Source of the DNA: Anisus vortex
Lineage: Eukaryota > Mollusca > Gastropoda > Planorbidae
NCBI GenBank assembly: GCA_949126835.1
Contig: OX421500.1
Span: 32,780,141-32,844,140 of the forward strand
Length of the DNA: 64,000 bases
Reading direction: 5' to 3'
Of this stretch, positions 49,600-62,600 are shown one piece after another (position 1 is the stretch's first letter; each line of letters opens with the position of its first letter). The notes under the pieces were generated by a model. The model did no database searches, was not told where the DNA came from, and saw only the letters and a program-made list of their open reading frames with translations. The translations under genes were made by a program, and so were the position numbers.

Positions 49600-51514
49600 T
49601 CAGAATTTAAGTAAGCTAAATCAAAATAAAAGCTAATATGATAATAGCAAAATAAAAATCAATGTTATTTTTGTTCATTTAAATGTATTTTTGTCAAAAA
49701 TAATGGTCTAGAGTGGGCTAGAGGGAAACACATTCATGTTTTATATTGTGATATGCAGATTAAATATTAGCTTATTAATAGCTACAATCCCTATAAAAAA
49801 AACAACCTTTAAAATTAAAGTTACAAAAGATATAATAAGTAGACTATTAAGTATTAGTTCATCAAGAGGCAGCACATTTCATCTAAGTCTAAGTTCTTTA
49901 TATTATTTGTATGGCATAGTTTACATTATACAATTTACATTATATATCAGGGCTACATACAGTATAGGCCTACAATAAAAAACATTTAAAATAAAATTGC
50001 CAAAGGCACTTATAAAACAAGGTTAACTAAGATTTCAATTTAAGGCTATTTAAAAAAGTATTTTTGTCGTATCATATGATTTGATTTAAGAAGCATATAA
50101 AAAACTTTTAACATCACTGTTTCATTTTAAATGAATAAATACACTGCACAAATTGTTTAGTCTGTTTTAGTTATATACACTAAAAAAACATTATTATAAA
50201 ATGTACATAATAAAAAGGCAATTTATTAAAGTATATACAACAAAATTTATTATTTTTGTACAGTTTAAAGTAATGATATAAAATCAATCTTCCAGAATTT
50301 CATACCTCTTCCAGCAAATATCATTTCATTAAAATCAAGTGTACATAATATAATTTGATTAACAAAGAAACATAAGTAATCTTTTAATTATAATTTATTA
50401 CTTTTATGTTGAAATAAAAAAAAAATCATATTTTTGCCTGCTATTGTACATTACACAAATGGTTTATAACAACAATGACAACAAAAAATTATGAATACTA
50501 ATACAAGGATAAGTCATTACAGTAGGGTAGCATTGGTGCAAAATAAAACCTGGAGATCTTTTTTTCTATTACTTTTTCATTTGATATAAAATACATGCAG
50601 TAAGTTTCTAGTCTCAGGGACACCATTGGATGAATGTCCTTTGGGTAAGAAATATTTGTTCAACATGCATGTGAGAGATGAGAGTCATAGTGTCAAATAG
50701 TTGAAAAACATTGTTTTAAATTAGTAGGTATGTGTCTATTTTATTATGGTATATTTATAGATACAGTATTGTTTTGTAACATAAATGATATTTTAGGGAT
50801 GTAATCAAAACATTGACATAATATTTATATGATCAAAGTCAAGTGGACAAAAAAAAAAGACATTGATCATCTAGGATAAAAAATAAAGGAACTTGAAATA
50901 AGTGTCACAAAATCTATGAGTTAGATGAAGAATGTGTCTGAAAAAATAAAGCATTTAGATCTATATAGTCTAGCGGATATACACATTTCACAAATTAAAA
51001 AATACTGTAATTAATTAACATAAGTAGCACATGTTAGTATTTGCTTAATACACAGGAATTCATTGAAATTTTGGCATAAAATAAATTTAATTCACTTTTT
51101 ATTTTCATAGCATCATAAGTAATGCCATGAATGAGCTCTCCCAAAAACAGAGGAAAATGAAATAGAAGTAAAAAGAACCAAACAAAAGCAGGCAGCACAT
51201 TTTTTTTTAATTTCATGTTATTTTTTAATTAAAAATAATAAAATGTCAGAATTTTAGGGCAAACCAAGCGGAATGGGTGTCAAATTCTAGTCATTGCTCT
51301 GGAAAATGTGAACAGTAGACATGTCTGCAAGTAGGCTAAATAAATAATCCCTATTTATACTTTTTTAAAATAATGAAAGATAATTCTTGTACAAGCATTA
51401 GGAGCCAAAAACGGGGGAAAATAATAAGTTCTGAATTCTAACTTTCAAGTCTGAAGACAGACTGGAAAAATGCCTCAAACATATGTCTATAGCATTAATT
51501 TTTAGGGGAATGAC
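49600..51514. other. Intergenic region and probable minus-gene 3' UTR
   Basis: AT-rich sequence without a recognisable gene or repeat. It should contain the 3' UTR and polyadenylation signal of the minus-strand gene, but several TTTATT words (AATAAA on the minus strand) make the choice arbitrary. Confidence 0.4.
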
Positions 51515-51566
51515 TTAAAGAATATTAAACTGATATCACATCCAATCAAATATAATCAATACTTAC

Positions 51567-53665
51567 TGGTATGAGCATAGGTCTTGGAATGTGAAATTTC
51601 TGGAAGTGAAAGAGAACCAATTTTTAGTATTTTAAAAAAAAAGTGAAATATTGATAGTGTATTCAAATTTTGAAAACTGTAATTATAAAAATTTCTGGGC
51701 TATTGAATTGTTATGTCAATGATATAAAATGTTGACACAAAATCTTACTTTATCAGGATTCAGAAGATTTGATTTGAATACTTTGTTATCATAACCTGTT
51801 TAGAAATAGTTTTAATAAGGTTAGTTTGTCTACATTAAATAGGATGCTACAATTAATTTAATCAATGAACATAAAAACAACATACACACTGTTTAGATAT
51901 TTATCAAAGAATACCTAATCAAACATATTTTATAACACACACAAAAACTAAAGACAAAAAATAGATTTTTTTTAACATAGATTTGTGTGTTGCTTGTTAG
52001 AGACAATTTCTGTTTGGCACATTCTTTAACATTGATAACTACAAATCAGTGTGTAAAACTTGGGGGAGCAATCATCTCCTACTAGGCGCGTCCCCGCGGA
52101 TAGGGGAATGACCTTTAGATATAAGGGTTAGCCGTGAATACTGAATAAGCGGCCGCGGACCAACTGGTTTGCTGTCGTGGAGGGGAAGGTGGGGTATCCT
52201 GTGGTAAGGATACTCTTAAAAAAATGCCTCAAAAATCCAAGGAAATGACTCCAACAAGTGAACATAGAGCGCTCAAACTCTAAACACAGACAGATGAGCC
52301 CGTTAGCTAGGGATAGCAGTCATCTAGGAGAGAAAACTCCAAAAATAAATCAACTGCTTCCTTGCAGATGGTCTTGGCTGATCAAAGGCTATGGAAGCAC
52401 ATCCAGACAAAACAGCAGGCTGAAGCCAGAGACAATGGACCTCAACGGCGCAAAACATACTGCCACCCAATTCTCAATGAAAATGGAGGATTGAGAACGA
52501 AGAAGAAGAAGTGTGTATAAAAGTTAATATTATTTGATTACACAATAAAATATGAACAATTTGTCTATTTTAACTGACATTCCTTTAATTAAAAAAACAC
52601 ATACACATGAATAATTTATAATAAAAAAGATTTTCAGTGATTAGAAAACATGATTTTGTACATAAATGTATGCCGTGACACAGTTAGCTTTGACATAGTT
52701 TGTTACAATCCAAGGCCACCCTTTGACCACTGAACTATAATGGACCTAACAATTTCCTGGAGGAAAGGACTGTGTAAGATAAGATAAGATATGATAAGAT
52801 TGCTTTATTGATCCACACAAATGGAAATTTGACCTGATTACACAAATTCCGTCTTTCAGCATACCGGTAATTTAAACAATATTAAAGAACCATTTGTACT
52901 CAAACACAATAGACATTCGTGCACACTATAACTTTAACTATAACTACTGGATAACTATAGCAGCTACACAAGTTCTGCATAAATGAAGTGGAAAGTGAAG
53001 ACTGTCATGATTGTTACCAATATTGTCAAATATATGGATCATAATATTTTGCTCAAAAGGGGTGGAAATTATGAGTTAAGACAGAATCAATCTTTTGATA
53101 GAACTGCCAGTAATTGTTCTAAAAAAATTATGTTTAGGTCAGTGTAATACAGTTAGAACTATACAACTTCTCCAAGACAAATCATCACAAGACATTTTAG
53201 CTTTAAGAAAAAAAGAAAACTGTTTTATCAGGAATTAAACAACTATTGCATAACTGTTCTTTAATTAACAAAAACATTGGTCTTCACCATGTGATAATAA
53301 AGCAAACTGTAATAACAGAACAATATATACCGCCATTGATCTATAAATATAGATCAGCGATGTGCAACACTGTGAAGTGAAAATACATTATTTCCACTAT
53401 AACCGCTACCAAACAACTTTGATGGGTGATTTCTATATATATTCTAAATCATTGGTAATAACTAGAGACATTCTCTCCAGACAGGGGAGAATACTATAAA
53501 CAAAAGTGAGATCAAGCAACCATAACAGGATGTTGGGAAAACATTTGTTTTTTATCAAAACATTAAAAACTTAAAGAAAGAAAGAAAGTTTTTGCCGTTA
53601 ATTTACCTTCAGTTTTGGTTCCTTTTTGCCAAGGCAAATCATTATCAATAAGTTGTTCAAAGAAT
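51567..53665 (-). CDS. Minus-gene cytoplasmic tail exons
   Basis: The exons are 53665-53607, 51795-51749 and 51599-51567. They encode FFEQLIDNDLPWQKGTKTEG, YDNKVFKSNLLNPDK and KFHIPRPMLIP. The first aligns with the end of plus exon 40 ([11 protein letters not shown]) and is much shorter; the last has the same 33-base length and IPRP core as plus exon 42. After the GTAAGT donor at 51566 the next coding piece is unclear. A possible acceptor gives FNIL and a TAA at 51517-51515, but the intron would be only 37 bases. The end of the gene is therefore open. Confidence 0.62.
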
Positions 53666-56600
53666 CTAAAAAATGATTAGAATTCATGTTTAAAAGTGTA
53701 TTAATCACTATTACTGATTAGCGATAAACATTAAATAATATTAAATAATGTCTAAGAGCATAATAAGTCAATTACATAAATGTCACTTAATGAAGAATTC
53801 ACAAAAATATGTAGCACCCATGACACTTAACAGATTGTGCTAACCCCCCCCCCCCCCCCCCGATTATATGACAATATTATTACTTCCCATTGAGATGGCA
53901 AGTGTCAAACACAGCCGGGTAAAAACATGAGAAAAAAAAACTCTTTATTGTAAATACATTTCTTTGCAGTATGTACAAGTCTTATAAGTTTAGAGACAAT
54001 CCTTCGAGATAGAAAATTATTACATCCTTGGCCCAAAACTCCTGCAGGGCAGCAAGGCTAGAACTGATGTCATCCTGTTGACAGTCTGATAATCTAACAC
54101 AAGGACCAGCATATTTGGAAACCAAGACTTCAAAAGTCAAACCCAATGATCTGCCCATTCATCACTGTAAGAGGTTGATTTTAAAATCTTATATCTAAAT
54201 GATTAGTGACTAACCTTTTGTGGTTTCTCTTCTTTCTCCTCTGTCTTCTTATGCAGACACAGACAATAATAAGTACACCACACAGAAGGCAGAAAAGTGA
54301 AATGCCCACTGCCAGGCCTATAGTCAGTTTATTATCACCTAATAAAACAGCAATCACAAGACAGCATTAAAAAACAACTTTGGAAACAGCTGGTTGATGT
54401 GTGTAGATTGTAGAGGAGGAGAACTTTATGATCTAATTAAAAATGTTAATTAAAATAAACTGGTAAAAGGGGAGTATAGACGTAAAATAAACTTACCAGC
54501 CTTGTCTGTTTTTTTAAAACTGCAATTAAAAAGGCATACATGTAATAATAATGAAAAACATAAGTCATCTATCAAAACAATTAATAAATAAATGACAACA
54601 TTTTTTGTTCATAAAATTCTACAATTACCGGTATACACGTTTGCCATGATGTGTATTTTTTTTATTAAGTGTGTCTATTTAGATGATGTGTTAGCAACTG
54701 AATATTTGGCTCTACTATATTTAGCAGAAAATAAGATGGTATTATATGTCTGATTTATTGTCTGAATATCACATCTAAAGAGAAAGTTAAACAATGCAAT
54801 CTTTTTTACAATGTATGAAATAATGGTTGTTATTGTATAAGATAACATATGCATAGGCAGGTGAAAATTGCTTGACATTTCTGTTAAATTATTAGGCCAA
54901 TAATTTTACAATATTCTTCTCTTCAAATTAAATAATTATGTTGATAGTCTTAGCTGATTGAGAGAAAATGTTATGGCTACAACTAGCAGTAAAACCAATA
55001 TAATATGTAAGGTAAATAAAAAACACACAAAATCGATTTAGTTTATACTATTAAAAGTCTTTCAGACTTACAATTAGTGTAAATTTTTTTTTAGTAATCA
55101 TGGGTACAATCCTAGTTACCAAAGCTAAAGATTGCACTCTATGATTTACATCTTTTTTTTTTACATTTCCAATTCCCCAACTACATTAACATTGAATACA
55201 TAAATAAAGAACAGCTGTAGACAGTGTTATAATTTTTCACTATGACCTCAGGCTATAAGGCACATACCCAGATGGCTGCTGGATTGGGATCATGATAACA
55301 ATGTTGGATATTTCTGTCTTATGATGTAACTACAAACAAAATTGTCTAAAAAGCAACTAAATACTAACCTACACACTGCAGTTGCATCTTGTTCTTCACA
55401 AGTCTCATTAGCAGAGCATTTTTGTACAGCATTTTTCACATCACACAGTGTTGAACCATTCTTCACTGAAATTTAAAAAAATCAAAACATGCCTAGCTTA
55501 TATTTTAAAAGTATAGCAAAAGATTTAGTAAATAATGTCAAGGTGTTTTTTTTTTAAATAGGAAACTTAATTTAGTAAGTAAATAATAAGAATATATATA
55601 TATTTTTATATCAATTATTCAAATAACATTTGTTATACCTATTTATACATAAAAAATATAAGGAGTACAGTGAATTAGCACTAGCAAGTTGGAGTAATGT
55701 TACACATGTATAAGATATAAATGATTATAAGTAAATACAACATATTCATGGATCTGGACAATGTCCCAGATTCAAACCAAATCAAACAGGCACTGAATTT
55801 AATTAGGGAATGTAAAAGGGGACTTACAGGGTTCTTACTATTAAATCATTATAAAATTCCCAAACCAATTTTCACCAGCACAGGTGACATTTTTTGATGC
55901 TAACAGGCAGTGTATAGACTATAGGGCCTACATAGTCCAAATATCCAAATAAAAAATATTTGAGGATGGGAGTGTTATTAATATATGCTCAACTTCAAAG
56001 GTTATGCCGATAAATAAAAATTAAACAAGTATATTTCTTGCTGTATTGACCTTTTTAGTGAAATTCACAAACTTTCCCAAACATTGGTCAGTTTTCTGAA
56101 ATTTAGAAAAATCCATAAAGTTTTCCCCAAACTATACCAAATCATATAAACCCTGTTCAACACTGTTGTATGACATGGACACAGAAAATTGTCAAAACTG
56201 CTTCACTAGCTCTATGAACTGCCATTATCTAAAAGAGATTCTTTTCTTATTTGAATTAATACTGATCCAGTAAGAGTCTACATAATAGTAGGCTACCACT
56301 CTTTATAAAATCAAATCCACACTTCTTTCATTTGTCCTAGAGAAAAATATATTTTAATGTTTTCTCATTATTAAACAAGTCAATACAAGCTATGAGCACT
56401 AAAGACTTTAGTAATTGCATACATTGGAGAAAAGCGAAAACAAACTTATGGGCATAATTCAACTTACATGTTGTATTGTCAAGTGTTACTGACTGAACAG
56501 TTACAGACTGGTTCCCTATTATTATGTTTTTTACAGCTAACAAGTTATGTACAGCTGTAACAATCTGTGCAGGTTCTTGATTTTCATAATAGCCAAGCAC

Positions 56601-59600
56601 AAAGCCTACAACAAGACTGCCTGATCTAAATAATAAACAATTTTCCAGAAAATAGTATATTATAACTGTCTACTAAAATTATTCTCTTGTATATTTTGAA
56701 AAAGCTGTACAACTACACTTTCTGTGAAAATATAAGTTATTAAATATCAAATGAGTAAAAAGAATTTGCATTAAAGTCTTACCTCATTTGAATAATTGTT
56801 AAATATTTAATCCTTTTTACAGTTGTCACAAATTGGTTATAGAGCTGAAAAGGATATTTTAAATTGAGTTTTGAAATGTTGTATGTAGATATGAATATAC
56901 AGGAAAACATTAGTAGTGTTCCAGCTGATTTTTTAATATTTATTTAAATAATCCTTTGGTTCATACCAGAGAAAATTAAATTAAAACCTTTTACTCACAG
57001 TATCTTCTGTTTGACTCTTTAAGTTTTCATATTCCTTAGTAGTTGTATCAGTTAAATTAATTTTACTAGCATCATATGAAAATGTTACTTGTAGTTGCTT
57101 CTCTAGAATTTCTATAAAAAAATAGTAACAAAATGTTTAACTAATTACAATGTTATCTTCCTTTAAAATAATTTTACTATAAATGTTCAAATGGTTGAAA
57201 GAGTTTGCAAAGCAGTAGTATATCATTGAAGCATTATTATAACTCATACAAAACAATGAGTTGATTAAATACACACATGGAAAGATAACAATAAACAATT
57301 ATTTTCTTATTTCCTATGCAAGCAATCTTTTCTAAAAGCTCTCTTCTTGAGTGGCATTGGGAAATTGAATGGGTTACCCGAATTAGGAAACCCAACAATG
57401 TTAAATTAAGTTGTATTAAAATACAAGACTAGATATAAACCACAAATATGTGTATTAAACAGTAGGCTACATTACAAGGTAATATAAATTAATATTCACT
57501 TGAGCAATTATTTGAACTAGTGTCCCTTGAATATCCTTCTTGACAGTCACAGTTATAGCTTCCAGGTGTGTTCAAGCACACTTCATGATTCAATGTACTG
57601 CAATTGTTAGTGTTATTGCATTCATCTACATCTTCATTACAAGTTTGCCCATGCCATGTAGGTTGACATGTACATAATCCAGAAGTTGAATTACAATAGG
57701 CTGTGTTAGACATGTTGCAAGGACATGCTGGAATAGAAAAGAAAACTGCTTTATTATATTTAATTTAATTCATATTTTATTTAAATTTAATTTATATTAT
57801 TTATTGTATATAATATTTATTATATTTATTACCAGTCATGTTTATGTATATGGAACATGATTGTCTAAAAAAATGTTGAGAGGTGTATAAAGCTCTGATT
57901 TGTACATGACATGGATTGGGTAGAGCAACAGGTGTGTATTTTTGTACACAACGGCCAAAGAAACTGGACTATACTTTAGTAGCTCCATTGACCAATTTTT
58001 TAATTGGATACTTCATATAAATACCAAAGGTCCATTTTACTTCTTGTATTAATAAAAAATATACATAGGCTATAAAGGTTTTACTAGCTAAAATAATAAA
58101 GCCAAACATCGCAGTTAATTTTTGAACAGGCTTATAATTGTTAAATGCTAAAATAAAAATTAAATATATTTTGCTTTTTTTAAAGTATCCAGCTGCACAA
58201 GTACATGTATAACCACTAATCCAATTGCTACAATTACAATATGATTTATCTGAATTCTTACTTTTATTCATGCTGAATTGAGCATAATATACCAGATTCT
58301 CACAACTATTCAATGTAATGGAATTATTTACTTCTTCATTGTCTCTAAGAATAATAAATTGTGTTTGAGTCAATAAATGGATATAAAAAAATATTTTTAT
58401 ACACATGAAATAAAAAAATGAAAATTACCTTGACATGTAGTTAGATTTTTAAAGTAGCCATCATGACATGTACATGTGTAGCCACCAATCAAGTTGCTAC
58501 AGTTACTCTTTATGGGACAAGTGTAGGTATTGTCTAGACATTCATTAACATCTTGGGAACAATTTGCTTCTTTCCACTTAGAGTTACACAAACAAGTTCC
58601 ATTAACATGGTTACAATTGATGGCATTGACAGAGTTGCAGGCACAAGACTGGGAGCAGAATTCTCCATAATTGAATGGCGGGCATACTATGGGAAAATAA
58701 TTTAAAAAGTCAATAATATTTTCCTATTAGCTAATTTTTTTTTAAATTAAAAAGCAATCATCAATAAATTCAGATAAATCAAATAATACATCAAGTCTCA
58801 TGTAAATGTTTTAAAAGTTTTTTTAATAATTATAGTGATAATCATTTTTATAGCACTATTTGCCATGCTAGCACATTTAGCAGTATTTGTGCCCTCTTTT
58901 TCCACAATTCAGTTGTGGTGGTGAAAGGCACAAAACATTAGTCGCTAGAAATGTCTATAAACCCTTCTTAAAGGACTCTTTACTACTGTCATAACAGGAT
59001 AAAAAAATTTAATGGTAAACAGACTTTAGGATAACAATATTTCATATATGATATAATAAAGTTATATTATATAATCTGAAGGTTAGATAATTATTACTAT
59101 TAATTTATGAGCTAAAGATAAATGGGAGGTAAAATTGTTAGTAGGTTAAATAAAGATTAATTTTTTTGAGTGACTAGTTAAATATTTGTATTAAAATAAT
59201 AAGCAGATTGTAATTTTGGAGTATTTTGATTAAAATTTAATTATTCGTTTCATATTTTCTACCAGACATATAGGTTTACATTAGCTCATTATTTAAAGTA
59301 TTTAAAAACAAACTTTTTTCTTCACTTGTATTACTTTTTTTTTGTTCTTTGTTTTTTAAAGAGCCAGTGTTATTAGCTCAGTCTTATGTGTAGTTAAAAG
59401 TAACATATTATTTTATAAAATATAATTTATGTGATGAAAATATCACTTTCCATCCACAAAAAAACAACAACAAAACCACCATATTAAAATTGAGGGTGAA
59501 GCATTCCCTCTCTGTCTTGATTTAAGTCATATGAAATGTTGAGACTGAGAGGCTTCAATAATTAATATGATCTTGATTTTAAGAAATGGTTCATCTAAAA

Positions 59601-62600
59601 TTGTTTTGTTTTTAAGGAATTATATGTTTTCATGTGTTGTAGTTCTTTGTACTTGTCGAGAATCTGACAAGTCCAATTTTTTTGCTGGTGGCTAAGTTAG
59701 TAGGCTACATAAAGTAGATACATGTTCATTGTTGATTGATTTAAATATGATACCAAAAAGTTGAATAAAATTATTGCATATTCCTATATTTATAGACAAG
59801 TGGATAGGTTTTGTTGATTTCTTTGTATAGTCTCATCTTTTCTTATTTATTTTGTTTTATAATTGTTTAATAATTTAAATTATTTCATCTTCCCCAACAG
59901 CATCAGTCACATATAGTTACATAAGCCCCGACAATATCTACTCACCAAAAGCAACAACATACTGAAGTAGTATAATTATTTGTATATAAGGAATCTTCAT
60001 TCAGGTCACATTTGTTATATATATACATTTAAACACAATCATTAGTAGTATTAGAAAAAGAGTTCAATTCAGAGAGTCGTTTATATAAATCTTTTTTTCA
60101 CAATTTTAAAAGAGGTATTGGTTTATGGTCATAAATGTGCGTTTTCCAGGAAATGATACCATTGCTTTCTTTATTTTCTGTCATTAATCTTTCCTTTGCC
60201 CCAAACACTTCCACAACATTCAACATTTCCAGGTCAAAAAAATATTATTTACCTGTGCAATCTGCTAGTCCATTCTGTCTGTAATATCCAGTTTGGCAAG
60301 TGCACTGATAACTTCCTGGAGTGTTAACACACAATTCATTCTTTGAACTATTACAACTGCTAGTATTATTACACTCATTAAGATCTTCATCACATGTTGA
60401 ACCAGTCCATCCTTTGTTACAAAGACATGCTCCATTGGTTTTGTTACAGGTAGAATGAAATATGCTACAATTACACTGTTGGCTACAGTCTTTACCAAAA
60501 AAGTTGTCACTGCAGACTGTTAGAAAAAACAATGTTGTATAGTAATAAATGATTTCAATAACCAAAAACTGTATCTAACTTTTAAAGTAAATTTGAGAAA
60601 AAATACCTTGACAAACATCAACTCCAGGTGTTTTACCATAACCCAGTTTACATCTGCAAATGTAGCCTCCATTAGTATTCAAACATTCAGTGTTGTTGTA
60701 ATAATTACAGATAGTGGCATCATTAGTACACTCATTGATATCTTGAGAACAATCAGCACCAGTCCATCCAGATAGACATTGGCAACTTCCATTTACTGGG
60801 TTACAACTTTTGGTTGTTGTAGGAGAACATGAACAGTTCTTGGCACAGTTCTCTCCCCATGTGCTACTTAAACATGCTGATGTGATTAAAAAAAACAACT
60901 ACTATAATCTAAACAATGAAATACACGAAACAATCTAATACACTTTTTCTTATCTAATCTAATCTTTTTTTCAACTAATTAACTGTGATAGAAATATGTG
61001 ATAGAAAACTTACTGTCACAAGTAATGCCATCAGCTGCTATTTTTTTGCCAATTGGACAAGAGCATGCAATACTTGTATTGTCTGTGGTCTCAGTACACA
61101 GGTCAGAACATGAACTTCCTTTACACAAGTCTATATCTAGTTGAAGTAATAAACAAAATATATGGTACAACATTTGTTGCTGTCTTTGAGTTATTAGCAT
61201 TATAATCACAAAAACGTTTTATTCTCTTACAACTGGTAAAGATAAATAAACATCAAGCACAATATAAAGATATATTTAACACAAGCCAAATACATACCAC
61301 TACAAGTTCTACTATCATTGTTTAGAACTTGTCCTTTTGGACAGAAACAAGTGTCACTGCCATTGATATTCACACACTTGTATTGACAAATGGAACTGTT
61401 GACACACACACTTGTAACTATGGACAAACACATTGCAAATTATAACTTCTATTTTTCTTGTACTACTCTTTCATTTTTAAAACATGAAAATAACATCCAC
61501 ATTCAATAACTTGCCCAAAGAATAAAAAAAAAGGGTACAGCTTTAACAAACATTTATTTTCAGAGCAGATCTCATGCTTACATTTTGGAGAAAGGCACAT
61601 CCTATTGCTTATAATATTATGTAATTTAAAAAATTCCATTCATTATTATATGTGATAAAATAAAAAATTTCTTTTGGGGGACTTTTCCAATTTATACAAC
61701 TTTTGTGCCAATCGGTCAAACGACCTAGGACTCTAAGGAGGACAAACACATATATATATATAAACAAACTCACTGTAATTATATATACTGATCCTACCTT
61801 ATAGTAATTACAAAATGCTCACTAGCCCAAATGAGGTAAAAACTGAAATTATAAAAAAGTCAAGTGACATGCAGAATGACTTACCATCACATGTGTAGCC
61901 ATTTCTGTTGAGTGCATACCCAGGATTACAAGAACAACGATAATTGCCTTGTGTATTTACACATAGACTTGTACATTTGTCTATTTTCAATGAACATTCA
62001 TCAATATCTGGAGAAATATTTTAACAATAAATGTATACACTCACTTATAAGAAATATCTATATTATTGGTTTATTATCTTTATAACTTCATAAAAGAGTT
62101 ATGTAATAATTTAAGTATAACAAAGTTATACCAAGTTTATGAGTGGAAATTTGTAAAATATATTTGCTGAAAATACTTGGATAGAACTAAACTGTTAGGG
62201 AATATTTTATCAATAGCAGTTAAATTATGTCAAATTTATGAAAAACATAGTGTTCTAAAAATTGTTTTTTTATTATGCATGTTTCAAAGAGAACCTTACC
62301 ATCACAGGAATAATTTTGTGCATTATATGTAAATCCTTGGAAGCAAACACAGCTGTAGCTCCCAATAGAATTAATACAAGATTGTTGACATTTATTTAAT
62401 GTAGGACTTGAGCATTCATCAATGTCTAAAGAAAAGAAATTCAAAAGCTTCTTTGAACAGCTTAAATCAAGACATTAAAAAATATTTTTTTTTAAATTTT
62501 TATTTTAAAAAACTTGAGACAAAATATTTTAATAAAATGTGTTATCTAATAACTATGGTTATATGTTCTTATTCCTTACGTTTTATAACTTAAAGCAAGT

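Noticed and set aside
51515..51529. Terminal exon of the minus gene (FNIL then stop)
   Set aside because: The required intron would be 37 bases, shorter than is normally spliced; left open.
53840..53862. C-run shared in context with 41.81 kb (GCTAACCCCCCC)
   Set aside because: The short shared context is probably chance or a simple-repeat effect; not enough to call an element.
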